A stretch of DNA of 64,000 nucleotides, taken from NCBI GenBank assembly GCA_037389465.1, contig JAZARR010000188.1, positions 1,639,501 to 1,703,500 on the forward strand. The letters are read 5' to 3'. Source of the DNA: Baylisascaris procyonis. Its lineage: Eukaryota > Nematoda > Chromadorea > Rhabditida > Ascarididae. The notes beneath the pieces were generated by a model that saw only the letters and a list, made by a program, of their open reading frames with translations, made no database searches and was not told the origin of the DNA. Every line of letters starts with the position of its first letter. Positions within the stretch are counted from its first letter, which is position 1. A program made the position numbers and the translations under genes. This document shows, piece by piece, positions 22,850 through 34,574 of this stretch.

Positions 22850-25800
22850 CTGTAGAGTGCAACTTTTTATAATAGATTATGAATTTAATGCATTTTGGAA
22901 TGAATAAAAGATTTGATTGTGAAGTGAATTAAACTCAACACCTTCTATTTTCCAAATAAAAGCGTAAGCTGTTGTGCCATTGCTCATGTTTTCGCTTCTT
23001 CCATATTTCCTTTCATTGATATAGTTCATCATTTTCTATTTTTATCCAAAGGTTCTACTAATTTCATAAATATTCTTCTACTAATTTCATAAATATTCTA
23101 TCTTTTAGAGAGCATACATCAATTATGATCGTTTTCCCACTTATCTTTTCTAAAGGATTAAAAAAGATTCAATAACGAAAATTAATCCTAAATTATCATC
23201 AAATGATTATCTAATTAGGAAGCCGTTAAGTCATATACATACCATTCTGCATGATTTTATTTGTAAATCTAAAAATTGCTCAATATTAATAGAATAATGC
23301 ATCTCACCGGTAAATACATTAAGATGTTTGAGCATGTTCCCTCGATCAGACCTTATTTGCTGTCGTCTTACTATGGATGGCGCAGGATTCAATTCACCAA
23401 CGTCACTCTCAGCCGCGCTATTCACTTCATCGTCAAGAGGTGACGTGATCAGAGAGAATGGTGCCACTTGTGGTGGTGGTGGTGGTGGTGGGGGTGGTGG
23501 TGGCGGTGGTGGTGGTGGAGAGGGTGACACCAGTACCGATGAGGCATCTTTATCGATAACATCCTGTGATAATTGGCCCTCTCTGGCATTCGCCAACGGC
23601 ATCGGCGGTTGTGTGGTTAATTCGCTTACTAAAATCAACTTTTAGCGTTACAGTTATTGGCATAATTTCATTGTCCATTCTTCAGTAACTTAGTTGATAC
23701 TTAAATGAGCCTAAATGAAACGTTAAGCTGTAGATTGAATTAGCTCCTTGCCTGACTTGTTCGCCTTTCTCGTCTAAAATAGTTTGTGAAATCATCGGCT
23801 CCACCCAAAAGAATGTGCCTTGCTGTTACACTAAATCTTTTGGATCTAGGAAAGGCTACATTCAAGCCCAAAGTAGGGTTTAAAATTGCGAGGATAAACT
23901 GTTGAAAGTGTAACTGAGGTACATGAAACGTTGTTCCGAGAAGGAATTGAGAGGAGAGAGGGAGTAGGGAAAGGCGAGATTTAATTACAACGATAAATTT
24001 GAGCTCACTAAAACAATCATCAAAAACTATCTTCGCGAACTGAATATTGTCGTCGTAGACAAATATCAAATGGTACTACGAGGCACATCGAGGAATGAAT
24101 TTCCTTTTACTGAGAAAAATGTTATGAATCAAGAAATTAAAAAGCGCTGTGCTCAACAATTTTATACTCAACCCGTACTTCGAGCTCACTGACATAAACA
24201 GCTCATTTGTCACTATGTTTAACCTATTTACTGATAAACTCTTTACAATGATAAGAAACTTAGACTCAATGAAGATGTTCATAGTAAAATAAAATAAACT
24301 CACAAACAGAAGATGACATAAGCAGATCGGTGCTCTTATCAGAAAGCATTGACACTTCATGAAATACATGAATAGGTGAATTATTAGTGTTCGCAAGTGA
24401 AAACCATGATTTTTTATGACCATTGAGACGTGATAATTTATTGCTGATTTTGATTGATTTTCGATATGCATCCGGTAATGGTGCCTCTTCGGATTCCTTA
24501 ATAAAACTTATTAATGGCAATGATAATATTAAAAATTTTACAAATCATAAATCAGTGAACATAGTAATATTCTACTTGTTAAAATTTCTTATTATTTCTT
24601 TCAACAAGAGATTGGGAGAATTTCTTTAATATTAGAAATTTTTTGCATGAAGTCGATTGAGGGCAAAAAAATACCGCCTAGGACTTTTAAACATATTTGA
24701 CAGTTATACCATAGTATGGTCGACCATTTTCCTACTATTGCCACTTAGAAATGACCTTTCTTCATTTTAGCTGTCCAATGTAGACGATATCCCCAGTATA
24801 TGTGAGGTTACTACCAGGAAACGATCAAATATTTGCATAGAAAGAAGGGGGAGGGAAGGAGGAAGGAAGGAAAAAAAAGAATTTGTGTGAATAATTTATT
24901 ATAAGTCAGAGGAAATCTTTGTTGACCCCCGAAGGAATTTGATTCAATTATTAATCAGCCGACCAGACAACATAAACAACATAAATCAGAATCTCTCTAT
25001 TCCGCAATGCGAATCAAAATTTAAAACTAAAGGAATTTCTTATGAATGGTGTAAGTGTAACACTGTAACTGCCATAGGCATCTATTCTTGCTCTATCCCG
25101 CAAAGCGTTTAGCTTTAGCGACGTCAATGACAATCAAAAATGAGGGATTCGATGAGCTTCTCTCCAAGAAAGAAACTGGGAAATAGAAAATTTCATAATT
25201 GCAGATCATTCAGTTGTACCATTGTGCCAAGCATGTGGAAGGTCATGACCTCCAAGAGCGATTATCATGTACACGGATTAAGTACGAATTGGAAGAGTGA
25301 GGATTTTGAATGAAATTATTGGAACAGAGAGGATATGAAAGCAAATAATTGTTGCTTGTTGATTACCTTTGTGCCCTTGATGAGATGAGGCGGTATATAA
25401 GTTAATGAGATGAAGGCGAATATTTTAGTGATACGTATCGCACGTGAACTTAAACGTTCACCTAAATGACCTCCCTTTTGAATAGCAATTATCACAGACG
25501 ATGCGAGTGTACCGAATGAGATCACCACAATCATTCCGAGAATAAACCATCCTGAAATTATAGTTCCACGATTCTCGGATTTCAATTCCTATATGACAAA
25601 TAGATGACCATAGTCCAAACCACACCTACTAACTTCCATAACAATAGCTTCGTTGATTCGGGAGTCGCCAGTAGAAGATAAACAATCAGAACCTATATAG
25701 AGATATGGTTTCGCCAAAAAGTCACTCTTGCAGAAATTTTTGAAAAACTTTATAAAACCTTAACTATTTAATTGCGTTTTTGTGTGAAACTAGCTTTCCG

Positions 25801-28800
25801 CATGAGTTCAATAATAATGTATTTATTGTTGGCACATATTCATCCGGCTGCTGGTCAAAAATTATATATGCAAATTGCACAGCACTTATTTGATGACCGC
25901 AATTTCCCCAATGACTAAGTGAATCTACCGGAAAATTCTTTGCAGATGGTTTTGCAGTGTGAATGGCAAAACGTTTCACGAGATGAAATAACAAGTACAC
26001 AGGCACTGAAGACACGTAGATATGTATGCCTAAATGACGTCATCTTAATGAATATTTCTACAATAGAATTTTGCAAAATGAAACCGATAAGTGGAATAAA
26101 CGAAGATGTTGTAGGCATTTGATCGGAAACCATTAACATTAAAATCGACATTGAAAGTAACGTAGTAATACCAAGTGAGACTTTCTCTTCACGCATACCA
26201 CTCGTTGAAGAAGTGCTGCAAATTGCAGTGCAAAATTGCATTTAAATACAAACGTATCAATAATATGCATTGCATGCATCTGACAGTTAAAACCATATAA
26301 AATATGCAACATAACTGAAATGTGACTTCAACGAATACATCGATAGCTTAGCAAATATTCTAATCGATATTTTGGCTTATCACAACACGTTCAACTGGTC
26401 TTAAACAACCGCTTCAAGTGGTCAAAATATTCTTCTAAAGCGATCAAATTGCTCTCTGAATCAGGCGAAATGTTAAGTCCAATCGATAAATTCAATCGAT
26501 AATGTGTTCACTAGGTTAGAGAATTATCAAAACTTTGTAAGCTTAGCCAGTAAAATAACCCAACAATTAAGTTCGTATAGCCTATTCGGTTAAAGCAAAC
26601 GAATTAGTTCGAATAGAACGTTACTCTAGCCGGAAAACTTGTTAAGTTGATTAAAATCGGTTGTTCAATCTGTCGAAAAGCTAATTTAATCTTCGAAAGT
26701 ATCAAAATTGACTAGCGAAAACAATCTACTGAAATGTTAAAAAAAAAAACTAATTTTCTAAGTGGATGAAATACTCTCCAGTATAAATTTCTTTAATTAT
26801 ATATATAGAATAATTGCAAAATTGAAATATGCAAAATAATTGCAAAATTAATTTACGTAAAGAATCCAACAATTGCAATAAGTGTAATAATACTCGTTGG
26901 AATAATTAAGTTCACAAGATAGAAAAGTGGTTTCCGTCGTAAATAGAGTGTTAAATAGAGCATCGTATATTTATTCGGGCAACAAGTATATTTCACCTCT
27001 CTTCGTTTTACTGAAATTAATTCGAAATTAATGATTGCATCAATAAAAGTGATCAATTGAATTCAAATCGAATTTAGAGAATTTGGCCTAATTTTTCTCC
27101 GAAATTCGGAAAGAAATTTCTATTCTTTGCATCTCTTCTTGCTTCTATCTTCTCAGTTACTCCCCCCAAATAAGAGCGTTCTCTGGATCTAATCTTGATT
27201 CTACACAGCAAGAACTCTGAGGAACTATTTCTCTCGGGTAAAGCTTTCACTGAGAAATCTATGCAACCAATTATTTGATTCTATAAAAAGTTTCCGTATG
27301 AATCCACCTTTTTTTGATTTTAATTTTTAATTTTAAAGCGCTAATATTTATATCTCTATATATTTGAAGTCAATGCAATCAGGGCAAATCCACATAAAAA
27401 GCTTTCGATTACCTTCAGTTCTTAAAATATACCATCCTTCATTTTCTATATAATTCGATATTCCAATAGTCTTTGAAAAAGGAAAATAATCGATTCCTTT
27501 CTGATCGTATGTCCAACTCGAGAATGTCATCGTGCAGATCTGTATTCAAACAATAATTCCATATAAAATTTTACGTATTATTCAACAAGAGAAAAATTAT
27601 GCAAATGATTTAAGTAAATAACGTATGCGAGCAATAAGCCAAGTAATAAGCTTATGAGCTCCTCAGCGTTCAGCCTGATTTCACCCCCCCATTAATCCCA
27701 ATGAAAATCTAATTGCGCCATTTTGCCCCTCATTTTCCAAAGTCTTCGATGAAAATATCAGAGGATCCCTAATTGCGCATATTCACTACTTACTTCTCTA
27801 TATCTCATTTCGTCAAATTTCTCAATTTAAAAGGAACAAAAATGTGCAAATTTCTTGACAATTACTACTTCGAAAATTCCGTAATTTTAAGAAACATTGG
27901 GATTTTACGGAAATTCTGGAAGCACCGTTCCGGAAATTTTTTATCGTCTTCTTTACATCTCCATCACATTTCAGAAAGAAATTAAAACGGCTAATATGCT
28001 ACTACAAAAAGGGATAGGAAATGAAAATTGAAAACGGCAAAATAAAATTTAGCTGTAGATAGTGAAAACGATGGATTCACTGCAAGTCAAAAGCAATAAA
28101 AAACGCGACAACTTCATAGCGTTCACTAGAAATGAACAGAGAATGCTGATCCATCACAAAACATAAACCCTTCAAATTATTTTAACCTTCATCTCGACCA
28201 TTAATCCATGGGAATTTTTCAAATTAAACAAAAATAAGCTACCTGAACATCGAATGGAAAAAATCGTAAGTTAAGAAGACAAGAAGATTTATAGATTGTT
28301 GGATAAAGAAGTTCAATAAGAGTTGCACGTCGGGTTGTATTTGTTGTCAATTTTGCATTCAATAATCTTCGCGAATCTTCATCTTTCATAACCAATCTAT
28401 AATAAATCAATGATACGAAAAGAATAATTAGCAAATAATAAATAAACGATTAAATAACAAGGAAATGTTATCTTCGTAGTATCTTTGCAACTTACTCTCC
28501 CCTTCCCTTCCTCCCCGTCACCCTCGTACACTACTTATAAATTTATTCATTCAAGGAAACTGCTTTTGTCAAAAGTATTTTTCAGCGAAATTCCGACAAG
28601 CAAAACGAATGTTTTTTGGAGATGGGGAATATTTTGGGAAGTTGGGGTGTGGGTAAAAGTGGGGTGAAGATGACAAACTCCACATTGGATTTGCTTCTTT
28701 ATATCTCTTTGTCTGGTCTTTGTGGCCTCTTCCTCGCTTCTTCTTGCAAATTTACATGATGTACACTGGCTGTCACTCTCATTCCCATCTAAGCCCTAGC

Positions 28801-31800
28801 TTAGAGTATTTCGTATAGCTAAATAAGAACAATCCAGCAATAATAAATTTGGCACAACTTTTACTGTTACATGTTATTATTAATAGCAATGAAGCCTTGA
28901 CTGAAATACAGCAATTCTTTTACTCTAAAAAAAAAAAACTTACGAATTATATAAAGTGGTATCAGGAAGCCATATCGAGTCATACGGTAGTCGTAATTCG
29001 GTAATATTATCGTAGTCGATTGGATGCCAAAATAGGAATTCATCGTACCAACGCTGAAGCGCCACATAGATATTATTTTGAACAAACGTCACGGAAGCAA
29101 TTCTAATAATTGAATAAATTTATTTTTTTCATGACACTATTTATGAGATCGTCACTTTAATAAATGAATTTCCCATCATTGGATTTCATTTGCAAATTCA
29201 AAAAGGCAGCAGCAATTTATTACACTAATTTCATGAATAAACCACATCATCACATATACGGATACAATAACTACTTGAAGCTATCCTTAAAGACTTATAA
29301 ATATGCCCTTCAAGCTTGACAAACTGGTGTTCGGGCTTGATAAGCTATTGTCTGGATATTGGAAAGGGTATTGGAGTTTGTCAACCGATTGTTCGGACTC
29401 GAGAAGACGTTATTCAGGTATCAGGTGAGACCTTTAGTAGTACTCAGGTGAGCTCAAACGCCAAGCAACACACGCCAACGCTTAAATGAACTCATTGCGA
29501 TGAGAGAGATAAACAAACTGCAATGGAAATGAAAAATAACATGAAAAGCACATAAATTTTTTTCACCTCAATAATCCATGCGTTGAGTAGAATATATTGT
29601 TGTGGTTCATTCTGGAAAAAAAAAGATATGATTTTCAGAGAAATTCCACATTAAAAAATGTGAAAATATGGACAATAAAAATTATCAATCGGCAAATAAT
29701 GCCCAACTATCTGAATTTTAGCAATTTTATTGGAAAATATCTGAAATATATTCATCTTTATTCTTTTTTTTTTTGAAAACGGAAGCTTAACTTCGAGAAG
29801 TAAAACAATCGGAAGAAAAAAGACTGAAAATTTGTCGCCTTCCAGAAAGAAAGAAACATTGGACAGCTAATATCATGCTATACCACATACAGATAGTTCT
29901 TGGCTATTTTGATCAAAAAATATTGCGCAATCGCGAATTACCAACTTAAAAACGTAATATTATATTACAGAGTTGATTCCGCAAATTTCCGCTGTCCATC
30001 GATCCAAATTTAAATCCAAGATTCAATAAGAGATATACAATCAGAACTCGGCTCTCCATATATACATTAAAGTTGAAATATTGCCAAATTATAACAAGTA
30101 TATTATAAAATATCGTTGAGATTTCTATTTGCATCATCGATGAGGTAATGAACTTATTAGTTACTGTAAAAACTACTATATTTCAAGTGATTTTCTTGAT
30201 TTCATTTTACATAATATTGACCGTATGCATAATCACTGAATTATTGCGCAGTGAATCTGCAACATTTATCCATTATAAAAGAACACTGCTTTGGGTATTG
30301 CCTCGAGCACCCCGCCCCAATACTCAGTGACAATTGCCTTACAGGCAGTTAGATTTACAACTCGGATGAAGCTCAAAATTTTCCCGAACTCAGGCGCCAC
30401 CACCTTTTTCTTCGAGAACTCGAGCTCTATGCTAACGCTACCATTTTGAGAGGCTCGGGGTTTGTGACAGAGGGTCGAAGAAGCCGGGCTGAGAGAAGAC
30501 TCCTTTGAGCAGGAAAGAGAAAAAGCATGACCGTTCCGGTGTATCAATGATAGAAGTTACAGTGGAAATTCTGAATTGAATTCGGAATTCTACTACGAAA
30601 TTATTTTATACAAAGCCCATAGTAAAAGTTAGCCTTAACAATGAGATTCTATTATAACACATTTCTTTAGTTCAACGTGATTGAGAGGAACAATATTTGT
30701 TATCATAACACACGTTTCTGTTAAATTTAATGTTTATATTGGACTCGCATGCGTTAATTGTGCTAAATCTATTCGTATGCTGCGCCATTACTTGGCAAGA
30801 TCGTTGAGTAAAGAAATATAGTATAAACATAAAACAAAAAAGCGCACGAAAACGTGCTAGTGCAGTCAGTGTTCGATTGTGGGGTAAACGAATTCGCTAA
30901 GGTGCAAATGAAGAAATTCATTAACGCATCGGCCGTTCTTTAATGATTTAATCAAGGAAATTATTGCAGGCAGAGAGAAAGGATGAGAGATAACACAAAA
31001 AAATGGAATAGTCTACCACAGAATCTAATATGGTATATACTTATGTAATTCGACAAACTGCCAAAAATAGTTTAAAAATGCAACAATACAACTCTGAAAA
31101 TTGGATTTCTGTAGAAGATCCGTTTTACTGATTGGAATGATAATGAAGAGCAAAAAGACCAATCGATAAACGTATACAAAGTTTTAGAGAAAAGTAAACG
31201 CTTATGACATATAACCGTTCTTCCAAAAACTTGCTGAATGAACTTGGAAGTTTGAAATTAGTCATCCTGTTGAGAAAATTATGCACATCGAATTTCCCAA
31301 TGCTCATTTCGAAAGAAATTTTTGCTGGCCACCAAGCAAAGTAAAGGACATCAAATTGGCGTCTGCTCAAACCTTGATAAGCTCCCAACCTTAAATCCAA
31401 CTTGAAGTTTGAGGCGAACGGTACTCATGGCGCTTTGCTAACCTTTTCTGATGTTTTTTTGCCCTCAAATCATTACATCATTTACCTGCCCTCAAATCTT
31501 TAAATCATCTAGCTTCTATGAGGAAAGAAAGTATTTGGCTCAATAATAGGTTCAGCAGATTTTGAATCAAAACTTTCACACAAACAGATAGACAGGTAGA
31601 CGCATTCGCATACACAGACACAGACATCAGACACAGCACGCTTTTTAAATGCAAATTGACAAAAGTACATAAAATCATAACTCTTTTTAAAGATCCGATT
31701 AACACGACAAACCAATAGTTGCCTATAAAAAAAAAATTCCGATAAAATATATAAAATCAAATTTTATCATCTAAAACATAAGCAGTTAAAAAAATTTCGT

Positions 31801-34574
31801 TTCATATTGGATTGCTACCAGTTAATAAATTTGAAGTTATTACATAAGAAGATGAAAAGCAAATTACTCTACCCAGAGGGTAAAAAATTCCCACATAACG
31901 TTCGTGTTGATTGATTTAGATGTACTACGAAAACGATTCCCACAAAAATAATAACATCTATTGCATTAGCAATGCAATCTTCATAACAAAACTCTGTCTA
32001 GCGCAATGCACATTATGGAAATCATTAATGAAGAAAATATTAAAATTCAAACAGCTTTCAGGAAAATATGCAAAACTAGAATATATACCTAGAACGGAAC
32101 TACGTTTAGCCACAAACGGCAACACAAATAGAACAGTGGACAGACAATGGCGTCGCTTGAAACAGAGCATATATAAAATAGTGGGCCTTTCGGCACAACT
32201 GTTGAGCATTTGAGTAACCCTCAGGCATTATATGTGTAGCACTCTAACTGCTTTGTGGCAACATTTTTTTTTCTGATTTGGATGCTGAGGGTATTTTATT
32301 TATTCGAATTTGAAAGATGGCCAAAATAAACTTAGAAATGATATAAAAAAAGGGTTCATGATTGCGTAAATGTATTTTGATGGAAATTGACGCAAAGAAT
32401 AAGACAAAAATTGAATGGCTTATGAATTATATAGGAAAAGGATGAAATTGAAGTAAGGAAGAAAAATGTGCTCAACAAATTTGCATATATTGTATAGCAA
32501 CGTGAATTTCCGTCATCTTTAGTTATCAATTAAATTTTTTTCATTTCCGCTAGAAATTCGTTTTCTTCAGTCATTGAGAATCCACTCTACTATTGAATCT
32601 TTTACCTTAGAAATTAAATTATAAAAATTTTGTGCATGTGGAAACGAATATGAATATTGTGATGTCTGTAAGTCAGCAGTACTGAAAAAAAAAGGAAAAA
32701 GATCAAAGAAGTAAAAAGAAGCGAACGAATAATCAATGCGTTTTGTTCTAAATTTGGGGTAAAAATTACAACAGAATAAGGAAAAGGCGGAAGGATATTG
32801 AACAATTCGAAAATTTGAACGCTGAGATTTTCTATGGAAATTCTTCAAAAAATCGAAATAAATTCAACTCACCAATTCTAAAATCTGATAGAGATCCATG
32901 CTGAACGTTACATTAATTGGCTTCTCATTATTCCATGTGGGTTTTGCCTTTTTATCGTATGCTTCTAATATATCATGCACCAATTTTAGCTGTGTTGGCA
33001 TAACATAGCCACCATAAACAGCTGAAAATAAATCAACATAATCCTTGGTTAAGAGATGTGTAAAACATTTGTGCAAAATATTTTCGGGATATTACTTCAC
33101 CGAAAGTTAAAGAATCCTTCTTTTGCCTGGTAACTGCATCCTGATAGGGAAGACGCAATCAGCGATTGGAGGGATGGCAGAGGTGGGGTGAGGGGCGAGG
33201 GACAGATCTTAATGAAAAAGAAACATTTCGATAATAATTTAATTCATATTTATCAGAAAAATGGTGCATTATTTTATTTTTTTTTTCGAAATCTCGAGTT
33301 TTTTACCTAAAACAATGTCCCTATGATTGACTTTGATGAACGATTAGAATAATTAGTCTCAGCTTTACTTTCCGATGTTCTGACCAGGCTCCAATTGAAT
33401 AAATCGATATAAACATAAGACATCATTCAAATGGTAGATTTAAAATAATTTCGCATGGTGAGTGTATCCGTGGCTTGCATTCAAAAAACATCGAAATCTT
33501 GCACAGTAGCACGTACTGTCAACTACCATAACTCATCACTTCACCGTAAATAGAGTTGTATATCAAATGTGGACAAGAGACTATGGGGAATGCAGGCATT
33601 CTTCACCTCCATTGAATGCAAACCACTTACTGAACATAAATCTCGCTTCCTTACTGTCAAAAATCGAAGCCCGAAGGGCTCTAAGCAAGGGAGTACTGTA
33701 ATTCGACACGCAAACTACATTATTTTCTCGGTAGCATTTTGTAAATGAAATGGTTATGGAAAATTGATGACCCTGAGGCCGTGGTATGCTGCAACAGGCA
33801 GCCATTGCTAAGAAACTGTTGATGAAGGTGCATTTAGGCTTTACACCTGTCAGTAGTCATCTGACAGATGTAAACTTAAGGAGCCTAAATTTCTGGATAT
33901 GTTATAATCTAATCTCAATAATGCCCCCTCTTTATTATGGACGGGCCATACCAAAATGGAGTCAACTACTTTGAAGCACATCAGTAGCCGAATTACATTT
34001 TTTCCACCCGTAGAAACCACCGAGAACAGAAAATTACATAAATTCGAATGATGGATTGTCAAAAAAGCACAATGTTTTGCAATTTCTCTGACAATTTTAC
34101 TCATCGATTTAATAAATCTAAAAAAATTTTCTGCATTAAGTGAGTTAGAATTTTTCACTAAAAATATCTGAAATAGTGAATAAAACGGAAAATGTGATAT
34201 AATTTTTCAACTCATAACCTTGCGTAATTCGAAACAATATAAACATCAATATTACTTTCCGGAAATGGTTCAGATAAAACGTATTTCTTTCCGCTTGAAC
34301 GGTCATAGCTCTTGAAATGTTTTTTTTTTTTTTTTTAAAGAAACGCTATGTAGTTTTAAATAATATTTTATATCGCTATCTTCTCATGCAAAGAAATAAG
34401 CGAAGAATCGCCCCGAATATGGCATAATAGGCGCTTTCGTATAACGTCCATTGAATTGTTATCATAAATTGGTACCATAAATAGCACCATAGTACCATAA
34501 ATTAGTAACAAAGAAGAAATAAAATATGCAAAAATATTTTTAAATACGCAAAGCTCATTTCGAAAATTATGCAT
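22665..34574 (-). CDS. des-2: Nicotinic acetylcholine receptor subunit, DES-2-like (whole gene)
   Basis: Second Cys-loop cation channel subunit. Twelve exons (34496-34574, 32873-33021, 29567-29611, 28944-29053, 28243-28396, 27413-27539, 26857-27010, 26085-26215, 25367-25551, 24304-24496, 23308-23628, 22665-22849) sum to 1833 nt, about 610 codons with no frame break. The order is signal peptide, ligand-binding domain (WLPDTTLYN loop A, 13-residue Cys-loop, SSWTY loop B, YTCC loop C), M1, M2, M3, a roughly 170-residue cytoplasmic loop with 16 prolines, M4 and a tail ending PDDE. NxS/T sites occur at NVT, NIT and NTT. It lies upstream of, and on the same strand as, the DEG-3-like gene, as des-2 does in C. 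elegans. The family is certain; the des-2 name is an inference from order and group. Confidence 0.9.
23053..23098. repeat. 23-bp tandem duplication in an intron
   Basis: Two copies of a TTCTACTAATTTCATAAATA-like unit head to tail, in the intron between 22849 and 23308. Confidence 0.75.
23308..23628 (-). CDS. DES-2-like, cytoplasmic loop exon with polyproline
   Basis: 321 nt, phase 1 both sides, 106 full codons. It encodes SELTTQPPMPLANAREG, an acidic and Ser-rich part, SPS followed by 16 prolines, then VNSAAESDVGEL and MLKHLNVFTG. The donor ACCG/GTGAGA equals that in the paralogue at the same place. Polyproline of this length can bind SH3, WW or profilin-type domains; such a partner is not known for this subunit. 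Confidence 0.93.
23471..23518 (-). repeat. Coding trinucleotide repeat (CCA/CCN, 16 prolines)
   Basis: Sixteen codons, all CCA except one CCC and one CCG. It sits inside the M3-M4 loop exon and is likely length-polymorphic. Confidence 0.95.
24304..24496 (-). CDS. DES-2-like, first cytoplasmic loop exon
   Basis: 193 nt, phase 0 in, phase 1 out with a GTGAGT donor. It encodes ESEEAPLPDAYRKSIK, then basic and Ser-rich sequence ending LLMSSSV. The T plus TA join to the next exon makes Leu. Confidence 0.9.
25367..25551 (-). CDS. DES-2-like, M3 exon
   Basis: 185 nt, phase 1 in, phase 0 out. M3 (WFILGMIVVISFGTLASSV) is followed by IQKGGHLGERLSSRAIR and a second hydrophobic patch ending HLIKGTK. 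Confidence 0.94.
26085..26215 (-). CDS. DES-2-like, M2 pore exon
   Basis: 131 nt, phase 2 in, phase 1 out. The pore helix EKVSLGITTLLSMSILML is followed by DQMPTTSSFIPLI; E at -1', S at 2', L at 9' and D at 20'. It is nearly identical to the paralogue's pore. Confidence 0.96.
26857..27010 (-). CDS. DES-2-like, loop C and M1 exon
   Basis: 154 nt, phase 1 in, phase 2 out. It has KYTCCPNKYTM (vicinal cysteines with the usual Tyr four residues later), [16 protein letters not shown] and all of M1 to VGFF. Confidence 0.96.
27413..27539 (-). CDS. DES-2-like, loop B exon
   Basis: 127 nt, phase 0 in, phase 1 out. It begins ICTMTFSSWTYD with the second Cys-loop cysteine and loop B Trp, and ends EGWYILRTE. 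Confidence 0.94.
28243..28396 (-). CDS. DES-2-like, Cys-loop exon
   Basis: 154 nt, phase 2 in, phase 0 out. It ends SSCLLNLRFFPFDVQ, the first half of the Cys-loop. An NTT glycosylation site lies in the middle. Confidence 0.95.
28944..29053 (-). CDS. DES-2-like, loop A exon (110 nt)
   Basis: Same length and phases as the matching exon at 17152-17261. It encodes RWYDEFLFWHPIDYDNIT and SIWLPDTTLYN. Confidence 0.96.
29567..29611 (-). CDS. DES-2-like, 45-nt loop D exon
   Basis: Fifteen codons, NEPQQYILLNAWIIE, phase 0 both sides, with the loop D Trp; the counterpart of 17896-17940. Confidence 0.95.
32873..33021 (-). CDS. DES-2-like, N-terminal exon
   Basis: 149 nt, phase 1 in, phase 0 out with a GTGAGT donor. 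It encodes VYGGYVMPTQLKLVHDIL, AYDKKAKP and MDLYQILEL. It spans what two exons (19250 and 18646) encode in the paralogue. The next intron, to 29611, is 3.26 kb. Confidence 0.93.
33022..34495. other. First intron of the DES-2-like gene
   Basis: No exon-like frame was found inside. It has a G-rich tract near 33175-33205 and poly-T runs near 33277 and 34320. Confidence 0.45.
34496..34574 (-). CDS. DES-2-like, candidate first exon with signal peptide
   Basis: From ATG at 34574: a polar start, then IFAYFISSLLLIY, ending in phase 1 at a weak donor (G/GTACTA). Joining to 33021 gives SLLLIYA-VYGGY, a textbook signal peptide with Ala before the cut. An earlier in-frame ATG at 34625 is possible. The phase match and hydrophobic core support it; the donor is the weak point. 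Confidence 0.55.

Noticed and set aside
23328..23645. Plus-strand 105-codon frame with poly-glycine
   Set aside because: It is the antisense of the polyproline loop exon of the DES-2-like gene.
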